From assembly GCA_013823135.1 (NCBI GenBank), contig PNLP01000026.1, positions 1 through 64,000 on the forward strand: 64,000 bases of DNA, in the 5' to 3' direction. A program made the translations under genes and the position numbers. Positions 43,388-53,669 of the stretch are shown piece after piece. The stretch comes from Planctomycetaceae bacterium. GTDB lineage: Bacteria > Planctomycetota > Planctomycetia > Gemmatales > Gemmataceae. The first letter of the stretch is position 1. Each line of letters begins with the position of its first letter. The notes under the pieces were generated by a model, which had not been told where the DNA came from, did not search any database, and saw only the letters and a program-made list of their open reading frames with translations.

Positions 43388-43401
43388 CGCGTGACATAAA
43401 C

Positions 43402-44346
43402 TTAGCGTCGAACCGGTGCCGCACGACTGGCCATGCGCTGGAACAAGAACCGCGACAGCACGGCGTCGAGGTAGTCGCTGGTCCGAACCAGGTTGTAGTC
43501 GATGCCGATCTTCGTGCAACCGCGACGGACTTCCACGAGATACTCTTCGAGCGCCTCGAGGTAGCCGTCGCGAAGTGAACGGGGTTCGCACAGCAGGTGC
43601 GGTTGCTCTTCCAACCCCTCGAACTTGGTCATGCCTGAGAAGGGGAACGTCAGTTCGTCGTCATCGAGGACGTGGAACACCATCACATCGTGCCGACGAT
43701 GGCGGAGCATCTCCAGACCTTTGAAGAGCGCCTCGCGGTCGCAAAGGAAATCCGAGAAGATCGTGACGAGTCCCCGGCTCTGCATGCTCTCGGCGACTCG
43801 CCGCATGATCTTCAGCGGGTCGGTCTTCGCTTTCGGCTTGCTGATGTGGAGCGCCTTGGTGATGGCGTCCATGTGCATCGTTGAACTGCGAGGCGGGATC
43901 ACCTGCCGCACGTCTTCGTCGAACGTGATCAGGCCGCAGGAGTCTTGCTGCTTGGTCGTGAGGTACGCCAGACAGGCCGCAGCGGTGGCAACGTAATCGT
44001 ACTTGTAGAGCGTTCCGCGCTTGCGGTGCTTGTCGATGCCGTAGAGCATCGACTCGGACGCATCAACGACGACATAGGACCGAAGGTTCGTCTCGGCCTC
44101 GTATTGCTTGATGACGAACTTGTCGGAACGGGACCAGACCTTCCAGTCAATGCGTCGGAGGTCGTCGCCGGGCATGTATTCCCGGTGCTGAACGAACTCG
44201 ACACTCTGCCCGTAGACGGGGCTTTTGTGCATGCCGCTGAGGAAGCCCTCGACGATCTGGCGGGCACGCAGGTCGAGTTGCGAGATCCTCGCGATGACCT
44301 TCGGATCAAGGAAGCGTCGCGGGTCGTCTTCGGTTCTCTTAGCCAT
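43402..44346 (-). CDS. DUF58 protein of a MoxR operon
   Basis: The 314-residue protein lacks membrane helices. It shows the DUF58 signature: VEGFLSGMHKSPVYGQSVEF, then REYMPGDDLRRIDWKVWSRS and DKFVIKQYEAETNLRSYVVV. A VWA-like core follows with VVDASESM (DxSxS MIDAS-like) and SRGLVTIFSDFL. DUF58 proteins occur almost always next to MoxR ATPases and are thought to present substrates to them or to the VWA proteins. The order MoxR, DUF58, BatA-like, VWA, DUF4175 is conserved here. A 114-base spacer with an unusual G/T-rich hairpin separates it from the MoxR gene. Confidence 0.9.
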   Translation of the reverse strand: MAKRTEDDPRRFLDPKVIARISQLDLRARQIVEGFLSGMHKSPVYGQSVEFVQHREYMPGDDLRRIDWKVWSRSDKFVIKQYEAETNLRSYVVVDASESMLYGIDKHRKRGTLYKYDYVATAAACLAYLTTKQQDSCGLITFDEDVRQVIPPRSSTMHMDAITKALHISKPKAKTDPLKIMRRVAESMQSRGLVTIFSDFLCDREALFKGLEMLRHRRHDVMVFHVLDDDELTFPFSGMTKFEGLEEQPHLLCEPRSLRDGYLEALEEYLVEVRRGCTKIGIDYNLVRTSDYLDAVLSRFLFQRMASRAAPVRR

Positions 44347-44460
44347 GTGTTGAGTGTTTTGTGTTGAGTGTTTTGTGTTTGGTTGGTGGTGTCTGGTATC
44401 TCGCTCGGCTCTTCAACAGGGTGAAGGCAGAACGAAACACCAAACACCAAACACGAAACA
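44347..44460. repeat. Imperfect low-GC hairpin between MoxR and DUF58 genes
   Basis: The left part is G/T-rich with a tandem unit (GTTGAGTGTTTTGTGTTGAG...). The right part (about 44430-44460) is A/C-rich (AACACCAAACACCAAACACG) and pairs with it over about 30 bases with some mismatches. Composition is unlike the GC-rich palindromes elsewhere in the window. Confidence 0.55.
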
Positions 44461-45519
<1,059 letters not shown>

Positions 45520-45590
45520 CGTCGGTGCGCTCGCTAGGAGTTGGGTAACTGGTAGAGTGACGAAAAAGATACAGGTTCAAGTTTCTGGCA

Positions 45591-45648
45591 CCACAGGGTT
45601 CACCCCGTGGCTTTACTCACTTCAGGCACCACGGGGCAAACCCTGTGG
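45591..45648. repeat. 20-bp inverted repeat upstream of the MoxR gene
   Basis: CCACAGGGTTCACCCCGTGG (45591-45610) pairs with CCACGGGGCAAACCCTGTGG (45629-45648) in 18 of 20 positions. Each arm is itself nearly palindromic, as in the elements at 741 and 60109. It lies between the cyclase-like gene and MoxR. Confidence 0.75.
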
Positions 45649-45725
45649 ATCGCAACTGATCTTAACACCAAGAATGCCAACGGCAGGCGAGGCTCGTCAC
45701 CCCACCTGCCGGTGCCGCGATCCGT

Positions 45726-46889
45726 TTAACGCTGGTAGATGGGCAGAATACCCTTCTCCAGTTGCAAGATCGTCAGGTTCACAGAGGTCGAGAAGACTGG
45801 TCCGATGTAGCCGGTGGTCCACCCGCCGCTCGTTTTATCTTGCTGGTCCATGATGTAGGGGAACATCGCTTCTTTGTATTTCGTCCACGTTAGCCAGGTC
45901 GATTTGTCTTCCTTGTCGAACATCTGGCCGTAGCGGTCGTCGCCGAGCACGTAGACGAACTGTGCGAAGTAGTAGCTCTGGTACTCGTCGTGTGCGATCC
46001 GCCCTTTGGCAATAGGAATGTTGTCGCGGCAGAACTTGATCCACTTCTTCGCGAGTTCACCTTTGTATTGCCCGGCGCTGAATGAGCAGGCAACCGCGGC
46101 TGCCGTGATTGGCGGGCGACCCTGGCCCTTCTGTGCATTGCCGTTGCCACCAGCCCAGCTGTAGATCACGCCGCCGTCGGGCGTCGTGCAGGCTTCGAGG
46201 TAGTCAGTCGCTTTCTGGATGACTTCTTTCGGCACCTGAATCCCGGCGTTCCGAGCGGCCCGAAGTCCCTGGAGTGCCGTGATGGTGACCGAGCCTTCGT
46301 CGAAGTTATTCCCGTCGGCGGCGCTAACATAGCCCCATCCGCCAACGTCCACTTCTTTACCTTCGGGCTTGCGATACTTCTTGAGCGTCTGAGCCTTCCC
46401 GATGAACTCGACAGCCTTCTTCAGGCACTTTTCGAGCTTCTCGCGTTGATCCTTGTCTTCTTCTTCACCGTAGGCACTGGCGAGGAACATGGTGCCGAAG
46501 CCGTGACCGTACATGTATCGCGTCGATTCCGTGGGGTTCCGCACATCGCCGAGCAACCCATTGGGTTGTTGGCGGTTCGGAGCCAGGAACCACTCAACGG
46601 CCTTCTTCACCTGATCGGAGTACTTGCCTTCCTTGAGGGTGCTGCCCTCCATCAGGAAGCACATGCCAGCCAGTGCCGTCATGCTGGTTGGGTATTGGCC
46701 GCCCTGTGCCTCCCAGTGACCGTCCTGGGCCTGCGTCTTCTTCAGGTATTCCAGGCCCTTTTCGATAGAGTCCTCAACCCGTTTCTTGAGGTCGTCTTTC
46801 TTTTCCTGGGCAGGGACGGGAGCCGGGACCGCGACGATGGCAACGGCCGCACCGATGGCAGCGATTGCGAGCAGCGAGTATCGACGCAT
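45726..46889 (-). CDS. Secreted prenyltransferase/squalene-cyclase-like repeat protein
   Basis: The 387-residue protein has a signal peptide (SLLAIAAIGAAVAIVAVPAP). It folds as an alpha/alpha barrel of the terpenoid-cyclase/prenyltransferase class: repeats contain IEKGLEYLKKTQAQDGHWEA, VDVGGWGYVSAADGNNFDEG, TTPDGGVIYSWAGG and DKTSGGWTTGYIGPVFSTSV. The DxDD motif of true squalene-hopene cyclases is not seen, and export also argues against a terpene cyclase; secreted relatives in planctomycetes have no proven activity. I chose the ATG at 46889, eight codons inside the longest frame, because the signal peptide starts there. Lies between the giant propeller gene and MoxR, on the same strand. Confidence 0.8.
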   Translation of the reverse strand: MRRYSLLAIAAIGAAVAIVAVPAPVPAQEKKDDLKKRVEDSIEKGLEYLKKTQAQDGHWEAQGGQYPTSMTALAGMCFLMEGSTLKEGKYSDQVKKAVEWFLAPNRQQPNGLLGDVRNPTESTRYMYGHGFGTMFLASAYGEEEDKDQREKLEKCLKKAVEFIGKAQTLKKYRKPEGKEVDVGGWGYVSAADGNNFDEGSVTITALQGLRAARNAGIQVPKEVIQKATDYLEACTTPDGGVIYSWAGGNGNAQKGQGRPPITAAAVACSFSAGQYKGELAKKWIKFCRDNIPIAKGRIAHDEYQSYYFAQFVYVLGDDRYGQMFDKEDKSTWLTWTKYKEAMFPYIMDQQDKTSGGWTTGYIGPVFSTSVNLTILQLEKGILPIYQR

Positions 46890-47020
46890 GTGGACTCTCC
46901 GCGGTAGACCCACCCCCGCTTACGCAAGGATGGGTGTGGATAGAGACGAGTCACGCGTGAAAAGATAACACCCACAATCTGGTGGGACGAGGAGAGACCC
47001 GGAAACGAGGAACGCATTCA

Positions 47021-50000
47021 TCAGGGCTTCGGCGATTCATCCGGTGAGATGAATATCCGCATGTCGTAACGATTGAGGTCGATCGTCCCATTCTTCATGT
47101 TGACGTTGAGGTTGTGGAAGAAGTTCCCGTTGTAAATCACCGGCCGCTCGAAGATCAACTTGCCACGAGCCTTCTCCAGCACCACCACCTGATAGGTTTG
47201 CTGATTGTTGTCAACCCGTTGGATGGGTCCCGCGGCGATGATGACCGGAAGATCCGAGAACTGTTCGAGAATGAGCATCTGGTTCTCGAACAGACCATTG
47301 CCATAGTTCCAGAGCCGTTTCCCGGTGGCGCGATCGAAGGCGTAGAGCGGTCCATTCACGGCGTGAGTGCGAATCGTGTTGTTGTAGATCGGCACGCGAC
47401 GGGTGTTGTTCGTCGCAGGCACCGCTGGGTCGCGGTCGAGGAACAGATAGAATCGGTCAGCGTCGGCGAAGATCTGGGCAGAAACACATGGCTTCAGATC
47501 GGTTTCCAGGTTCTTCTCATCGATCTTGAGAGTCGCGGCGACCCTGCCCGTGGCGACCTCGATCACTTCCGCTTCGCCATTAGGTCGAATGTAACCGGCC
47601 CACTCGGTGCTGAGCGATTTGATCGGGATGGACTTCGAGTCGTACTGCTTGTTCCAGACATCCTTCCCCGTCGAGAGGTCGTACAACCGCAGGACGCGGG
47701 GTTGATCGCCGGTCCCTTCCGAGAGCAGAGCGGTACGGCCGAACAACTGGAACGACTTCGCAGCCGCCAGAACACGGCCCGAATCGGGGCTGCCGTCGAC
47801 CACCATGCCGTCAACGGCCCGGAGCAACTTGACCGATACCGGCTTCTTGCTGGCGTCGGTCTCAACCACGACGAGGTAGCGTGCGTCGCCGTAAAGTTGC
47901 GTGCGTTCCGGTACGTTCCGGCGGGTCCAGAGAACACGACGGGTGAGCGGTTCGACGACTTCGATCCCGTCTCGCGTCAGCAAGGCGCAGTAGCCGGGCT
48001 GGATCACAGCCGCCCGACCGAAGGTGATGTAAAACCCTTCGGCGTACTTGATCGTAACTTCGCCATCAGGGCCAGGGTTCTGAATCTGGGGGTTCACCGT
48101 CAACCCCGGAGTGGGGTCGCCGAGCAGGTTCTTCTGCCAGCGTTCCTTCTTCTCGGCCAGATCGAGACAGTAGACCCAAGTCCCGAGCTGAACGAGTACC
48201 AACTGCCCGCTCCCCTGCACGTACTTCGAGAAGGGGAAGCTGCCGGGGTTGAAGATCTGCGGGGGTGCGAAGCCGCCGAACTTGGCTTTTTCAACACCCG
48301 ATGCCCGGTCGAACGCCTTCAGCGTCCAGGTACCGTTTTGCGAGGAATACTGGTCCATCGTGAACCGGTATCGCTTGTACATCGGGAACAGATCGCCACC
48401 CGGTTCGACCTCGAACTGCCCATTGTTCCCCACGTTGGGGACCGGTCCGGTTTGCTCGGCCTTCACCCGTGTCGGCATCGGATAGCGGCTTGGCTCCAGA
48501 TACGGGAGCAAGCGTTTATCAGTCAGCAGACTCCGCATGAAGTCGGCACCGGTCTTGCCGTCGCGAACGACCACATCGGCGTACTCCTTGCCGAGCTGGA
48601 TATAGAGCCCGACCGCATCCTCCATGAGCCGGTTGTTAACCATCAGGCGCGCGAGCGCCTCGGTGGCGCGGGCGCGGACGGTGGCGTCGTCGGCCGTGGC
48701 TCGGAGTTGCAGCAAGTGGGTCTGAGCTTCGCGTGACTCGGCCTCGTTCTTCGTCTGAAGCAGCTTGTCGGCAAGCAAGAACTGAGCCTCGGCACCCGAC
48801 TGGAAGTATGGGCCGAACACCGCGACGAACTCACGCAGACGCTTCAAGTCCTCACCGCCCTTCACCACGTCCCATTCCTTGCTCACGCGGTCTTCGAGCG
48901 ACTTGCGAGCCTCGGCATTCGTGGCCTTGCGGATCATCGACTCGATTCGCCCGCGTGCCCACACATCGGGCCGCATCCGGACGTTCGGCTCGTCAGGCAT
49001 ATCGAGCAGCGACTTCCCTTCGCCAAGGTTGGCGAGCGCGAGGTACTTGTCGAACGCCTCACCGAGCCGACCCTGCGACTCGCGACCGCGAGCGAGCAGG
49101 TACAGCGAAAGCCGACGGCGGCGTTCCGTCTCGTCCTTGCGGTTCTGTTTTTCGACGGGGTCGAGTTCGTTATCAATCGGCAACTCGCAGAGTGCCTCGT
49201 ATTCGGGGAGGTAAACCTCACCGGCCGCGAAGTCGTTGCGAATCAGTTCGGTGTAAACGGTGTAGAGTTTCTCACGGAGGAGCGGTTGCTTCTCGACCGG
49301 GAGGTTGTTCTTCTGAGCTTCCTTGAAATCCGCGATGGCTTCCTTGAGCTTGCCATCATCGAGGAGCAACTCACCACGAGCGAGCAGACCAATGGGGTCT
49401 TTCGGGTTCGCGGCGAGGAGTTTGTTCATCTCGGCCTTCTTCTGCTCCAACTGCGGGAAGCAGGCGAGTTCCCAGGCCGATTGCGAGAAGACCATGCCGT
49501 CCTGAAAGACCAGGTTCCCGATGCCGTACTTGGCGAGTTCGGTGTTGTCGTTCCGCTTGCGGGCCGCGGTCTTCGAAACGACCTGACCGTTATCGACGTT
49601 GATCGACCAAATTTCAGCAGGCGGCACGCTATCGCGACCGGCGTTCTCCTGCCGAACGGGGATGTAGTACACGCCTTTCCCGCCGACACCGTGCCCGGTT
49701 GGAGTGGGGATGCTGACGGGGCCGAACGCCACCTTGGGCTCTTGCTTGTCTTCGCCCGTGAGGAAGTACCCGCGTACCTGGTTCTTGCCGACGACGATGA
49801 CGCGGTCGTTCGCGACCCCGCCCACATAGAGGTCATCCCCGCTACGCGGAACCTTCCACAGCACCTTACCCGATCGCAGGTCGAGGCACTCGAGCTTGTC
49901 GGAGTCGTATGCGGTGAGGATGATTCGGCCGTTCGCGATGATTGGGCCACCCGCACGCCAGCGGTCGGGCTTGAGTTGCTGCGGTGGAATAACCCGGCCG

Positions 50001-52015
50001 TTCTGGTCGAACATCGGCCGGTTCGGCTGCATGTTCGGGTCGAGTTTCTTGTACGCGTGCGCCCACAACAGGCTGCGGGACATCGCATCGACGGCGACGA
50101 TTGCCCCGGAGTTCGTGGGGCAGATGATGATCCCTTCGCCGACCGCGAGGGTTGCACCCTGGTAGCGGCGGATCGAGTCCTGCGGGAGGTTGTTGCTCGG
50201 CCGGCCGAGCTTCTGCGTCCAGACCAGGGTTGGCACCCTGACGTTGGGCCGACCGGGGACGACTACGAGGTTTCGCGGGTCGAGGCACAGAAGACGGACA
50301 ACGCCGGCTTGCTCGACCAGCACGTACAGTTTGCCGTCGAGCGGCAGTGGTGTGCTGAGGAAGATAGCATCGAGGCACAACTGGAAGGCGCTCGTGGTCT
50401 TGTCGGCATCTTCCTCATTGAGGCGGTTGGGCAGCGGCGGCGCACCTTCGGGAACGCGAACGCGGCCGAGTTCCCACTTCACCATGCCGGTCTTGAGGTC
50501 CACGGCGGCAAGGCGACCGGCGCGAACGGCGTCGGCAAGTTCACCGCTCTGGCGGAACTGCGGGCCAGCCTGGATGCCGAAGTTCGGATCGGAGAAGACG
50601 GGCGGCGGTGGGATCGCCACGTCGTCGATGAAGTAGACGTTCTGGCCGTCGTGGGCGAGGCCGCCGATCAGCGGGTTCTCGTACAGCACGCTGGTGACGC
50701 CGGCTTGTGAGTAGGTTGTCCACCAGTCCTGCACGTTCTTCCGCATGTCGATCTCGTCGGTGTCGCCCGTCGAGAGCATCTGGTGAGCGCCGAAGGTCGT
50801 CCGCGACACCCAGCGGATGTCGCCAGCGCGAATCACGCGGCCGCCCACAACCTGATCGCGGGTGGCGACGCCGAACACCCCGTTGTAGGAGCGGAAGATC
50901 ACCATGTCGGGTGTGGTGATGGGGAAGAACGCGGGAAGGGGAGTTCCCTTCGACGTGCTTTTCCCTTCACGGGCGAAGAGGCGTTCGAGCTCCGTCTTGA
51001 TCCAGGTGTTGGCCTCGTCGTCGCCGGTGTAGAACATCGTGGTTCGGAACGACGGGTCGAGGAACGGCGGGCCACCGTCGATCGTTGCCGATCGCTGGCC
51101 GTTTCCGCCCCGCATGGCCCACTCACCGACGGTCGTGGTCACGCGCAACAATTCGAGTTGGCGATCGATCTCGGCCTTGAGTTTCTCGAACGGGTACGTT
51201 TGGCGGCCGATGAGCAGCCCGTTCCTCTCGGTTGCTTTCTGGAGCGATTCGACGGCCGTTTTCAGCAAGGTCGTGTGCCGGGGGTCTCCGCTGCGTTTGA
51301 ACGAGAGGGCCGCCTTGAACAGCGTCCGGGGCGTCATGAACTCCTCGGCACCCAGGCGGCCGAAAAGCCGCTCGAAAGCCTGAGCCGCTTCGAGGTAGTT
51401 GCCGCGTTCCAGGTACAGGCTGGCCAGGAGGACGGTGGCCTCGCCGCCGGCCTTCGTGTGGAAGAACCGCTGCGAAACCTCAGCGAGCTTCGGAATGTCG
51501 TAATTCGCCTTGATGGCGTCGTCGAGCAATGCGGAGGCGGTGCCGCCATAGGTCTGCTGGTAAAACTCGATCCCGGCCTTGGGGAACGCGGCGATGATGC
51601 GGTTTGACTCGGTCTTCACACTGATTCGGTGGAGTTCCTTCGCACCGTTCGCGATGTAGTAGGTATTGAAGAACGAGTCGCTCTTCGACTCCAGAATGTT
51701 CTGGAGGAAGCCGCAGACCGTGTTCCAGGGGATTTCCTTGAACTCGAGATAGGCACGGGCACCTTCGAGTTGGTTCTTGGCATCGCGTTCATACGGGAAT
51801 GCAAACGGAATGTTCTCGTCTTCGGGTGGGCGGTCGTCCTTCTTGTCCTTGCCGTCTTTCTTGTCGTTGCCCACGCCCCCGGGTGGGACGGGTTGGACCC
51901 CGCCGCCAATGATGACTTTCTGCCCCCAGGCGTTCCCCGCGCCCAACACCATGACCGACGCGAGCATTGCAAGCAGGAATCCGGCGAAGACCACCCGGAG
52001 TTTGGAGCGCGGCAT
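47021..52015 (-). CDS. Giant secreted protein with TPR-like regions and two PQQ-type propellers
   Basis: A 1664-residue exported protein. Signal peptide: LRVVFAGFLLAMLASVMVLG. A Lys/Asp-rich linker is followed by a helical region (about 60-300, with TPR-like YLERGNYLEAAQAFERLFGR). A first propeller (about 330-830) has blades such as VDLKTGMVKWELGR, VDAMSRSLLWAHAY and LDLRSGKVLWKVPR. A second helical region (about 870-1170) starts LARGELLLDDGKLKEAIADF and continues with further TPR-like units. A second propeller (about 1200-1664) has LDLAEKKERWQKNL, YDLSTGKDVWNKQY and FDRATGKRLWNYGN. The start at ATG 52015 gives the signal peptide; the frame is open for 54 more codons. It resembles a fusion of a BamB-like scaffold with TPR adaptors, probably on the outer face of the envelope. 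Upstream neighbour of the cyclase-like gene. Confidence 0.82.
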   Translation of the reverse strand: MPRSKLRVVFAGFLLAMLASVMVLGAGNAWGQKVIIGGGVQPVPPGGVGNDKKDGKDKKDDRPPEDENIPFAFPYERDAKNQLEGARAYLEFKEIPWNTVCGFLQNILESKSDSFFNTYYIANGAKELHRISVKTESNRIIAAFPKAGIEFYQQTYGGTASALLDDAIKANYDIPKLAEVSQRFFHTKAGGEATVLLASLYLERGNYLEAAQAFERLFGRLGAEEFMTPRTLFKAALSFKRSGDPRHTTLLKTAVESLQKATERNGLLIGRQTYPFEKLKAEIDRQLELLRVTTTVGEWAMRGGNGQRSATIDGGPPFLDPSFRTTMFYTGDDEANTWIKTELERLFAREGKSTSKGTPLPAFFPITTPDMVIFRSYNGVFGVATRDQVVGGRVIRAGDIRWVSRTTFGAHQMLSTGDTDEIDMRKNVQDWWTTYSQAGVTSVLYENPLIGGLAHDGQNVYFIDDVAIPPPPVFSDPNFGIQAGPQFRQSGELADAVRAGRLAAVDLKTGMVKWELGRVRVPEGAPPLPNRLNEEDADKTTSAFQLCLDAIFLSTPLPLDGKLYVLVEQAGVVRLLCLDPRNLVVVPGRPNVRVPTLVWTQKLGRPSNNLPQDSIRRYQGATLAVGEGIIICPTNSGAIVAVDAMSRSLLWAHAYKKLDPNMQPNRPMFDQNGRVIPPQQLKPDRWRAGGPIIANGRIILTAYDSDKLECLDLRSGKVLWKVPRSGDDLYVGGVANDRVIVVGKNQVRGYFLTGEDKQEPKVAFGPVSIPTPTGHGVGGKGVYYIPVRQENAGRDSVPPAEIWSINVDNGQVVSKTAARKRNDNTELAKYGIGNLVFQDGMVFSQSAWELACFPQLEQKKAEMNKLLAANPKDPIGLLARGELLLDDGKLKEAIADFKEAQKNNLPVEKQPLLREKLYTVYTELIRNDFAAGEVYLPEYEALCELPIDNELDPVEKQNRKDETERRRRLSLYLLARGRESQGRLGEAFDKYLALANLGEGKSLLDMPDEPNVRMRPDVWARGRIESMIRKATNAEARKSLEDRVSKEWDVVKGGEDLKRLREFVAVFGPYFQSGAEAQFLLADKLLQTKNEAESREAQTHLLQLRATADDATVRARATEALARLMVNNRLMEDAVGLYIQLGKEYADVVVRDGKTGADFMRSLLTDKRLLPYLEPSRYPMPTRVKAEQTGPVPNVGNNGQFEVEPGGDLFPMYKRYRFTMDQYSSQNGTWTLKAFDRASGVEKAKFGGFAPPQIFNPGSFPFSKYVQGSGQLVLVQLGTWVYCLDLAEKKERWQKNLLGDPTPGLTVNPQIQNPGPDGEVTIKYAEGFYITFGRAAVIQPGYCALLTRDGIEVVEPLTRRVLWTRRNVPERTQLYGDARYLVVVETDASKKPVSVKLLRAVDGMVVDGSPDSGRVLAAAKSFQLFGRTALLSEGTGDQPRVLRLYDLSTGKDVWNKQYDSKSIPIKSLSTEWAGYIRPNGEAEVIEVATGRVAATLKIDEKNLETDLKPCVSAQIFADADRFYLFLDRDPAVPATNNTRRVPIYNNTIRTHAVNGPLYAFDRATGKRLWNYGNGLFENQMLILEQFSDLPVIIAAGPIQRVDNNQQTYQVVVLEKARGKLIFERPVIYNGNFFHNLNVNMKNGTIDLNRYDMRIFISPDESPKP

Positions 52016-52219
52016 AGCTGAGTCCGTTGCAAAGGACGTGCGGAGGAGAGACCGCGGGAGGTTGACACCACTGATTTTGCCAGTTCGCGTGTCCACCCAC
52101 AAGGAGAAATCCTGTTTCGGGTTACACGCTTTCGATGCACGGCGGTCCTGACCGAACCGCTCGCAACCTACCGACACGAGAGAGATGACGAACGAGGGGG
52201 TCCGACACTAACAGCACAG

Positions 52220-53587
52220 TCACCCGAACAGGTCCAGCACGGGCTTGCCGATGCTCGCGGGTTTGGTGAAGCCGTCGGCGCTCAGGCGGGTGTCCGGGGC
52301 CACGCCCAGCGCATGGAACAGCGTCGCGCCGAAGTCCTCTGGGCGAACCGGATCGTCCTTCACGTACCCCGCTGTCTTGTCGGAAGCACCATACACCAAC
52401 CCGCCGCGAACGCCACAACCGGCCACGAGTGCTGAGTAACATGCCGGCCAGTGATCGCGGCCCAGGTTGCCGATCTTCGGGGAACGGCCAAACTCGCCAA
52501 CCATCACGACCAACGTCGTTTCCAGCAATCCGCGGGCTTCGAGATCGGTCAACAACGCGGACACGGCTTCGTCCACGCGGGGCAACGCCCAGCCGAGGCC
52601 GTAGGAGCCTGTGCCGAAGATGCTGCCGATGAACGGAGCCGCGCCGGGGCCGTGCATGTCCCACGTCTGCACGTTCGTGAACTTCTCACCGGGCGGATTT
52701 CCGCACCACGCGGTCACGCTGACGAGCCGCGTTCCCGCTTCAATCATGCGGCGAGCCATGAGGAGGTTCTGGCCCAGCGGATGCCGGCCGTAACGCTCGC
52801 GGACCTTCCCCGGTTCGCGGTCGAGGTCGAACGCCGTGCGGGCATCGGAGCCCGTGAGCAGATCGACGGCCCGCTCGCGGTAGGTCTGGAAATCGCTGCT
52901 TGCTTGTGGCGTTCGGCCGGCGGCTTCCACGTTGGCGAGCAACTGGCTCCGATCGCGGAGTCGCTGCGTGGGGACGTCGGCTGGCGGATCAAACGCTTTC
53001 ACACGGAAGCCGGGCATCGAGGGATTATCGAGATCCGTACCGACTCGCAACGGGCTGTACTGTGGGCCGAGGAAGCCACCGGTCAGGTAACGCGGTTGCA
53101 CATCGCCGGCGAGGTTCTGGATCCACACATACGGTGGCACATTCCCGGCGGGTGGGCAGAGCCGTGCGACCACCGAGCCGTAGTATGGCGTGTTCTCGAC
53201 GGGTTGTGAGTGCCCCGTCATGGCGACGTGCATTCCGCCGTCATGGCCCGCGTTGCCATGCGTCATCGACCGAATGATGGCATAGCGATCCGCCATGCGG
53301 GCGAGTCGCGGCATGTGCTCGCAGATGCGAGTCCCCGGCACGCTGGTAGTGATTGGCTTGAACGGCCCACGGAGTTCGACGGGCGCGTCGGGCTTCATGT
53401 CGAAGCTGTCGATCTGGCTGCCGCCACCGTATTGCACGATGAAAATGCAGGATTTCGGTCGCGTGGCCTTGCGGCTCTCGGTCGCGGCGTGAAGCAATTC
53501 GGGCAGGCCGAGGCCAATGGCGCTGATGCCACCGAGTTGGAGGATCTGGCGACGACTGACGACAGGTTGTGATTGGCGCGAGGTCAT
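52220..53587 (-). CDS. DUF1501 protein with Tat signal
   Basis: The 455-residue protein belongs to DUF1501, a family of the alkaline-phosphatase/sulfatase fold expanded in planctomycetes. Tat signal: VSRRQILQLGGISAIGLGLP. Family motifs: CIFIVQYGGGSQIDSFDMKP, then RSMTHGNAGHDGGMHVAMTG with clustered histidines, TTLVVMVGEFGRSPKI and GRDHWPACYSALVAGCGVRG near the C-terminus. The His and Asp residues in these blocks probably bind metal. The ATG at 53587 gives the Tat signal directly; the frame extends 60 codons further. Substrate unknown; not paired with a DUF1549 gene here, unlike the copy at 60229. Confidence 0.88.
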   Translation of the reverse strand: MTSRQSQPVVSRRQILQLGGISAIGLGLPELLHAATESRKATRPKSCIFIVQYGGGSQIDSFDMKPDAPVELRGPFKPITTSVPGTRICEHMPRLARMADRYAIIRSMTHGNAGHDGGMHVAMTGHSQPVENTPYYGSVVARLCPPAGNVPPYVWIQNLAGDVQPRYLTGGFLGPQYSPLRVGTDLDNPSMPGFRVKAFDPPADVPTQRLRDRSQLLANVEAAGRTPQASSDFQTYRERAVDLLTGSDARTAFDLDREPGKVRERYGRHPLGQNLLMARRMIEAGTRLVSVTAWCGNPPGEKFTNVQTWDMHGPGAAPFIGSIFGTGSYGLGWALPRVDEAVSALLTDLEARGLLETTLVVMVGEFGRSPKIGNLGRDHWPACYSALVAGCGVRGGLVYGASDKTAGYVKDDPVRPEDFGATLFHALGVAPDTRLSADGFTKPASIGKPVLDLFG

Positions 53588-53669
53588 GAGGTGTCCTTCG
53601 CTCCGGCGGGTTATCTGGACGAGCATACCACGCCGCGAAGCGATGCGACACCACGTTTCCAACTCGCTG

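Noticed and set aside
47114-48736. A 540-codon plus-strand frame opposite the giant propeller gene
   Set aside because: Antisense to clear PQQ-type blades; no recognisable protein features.
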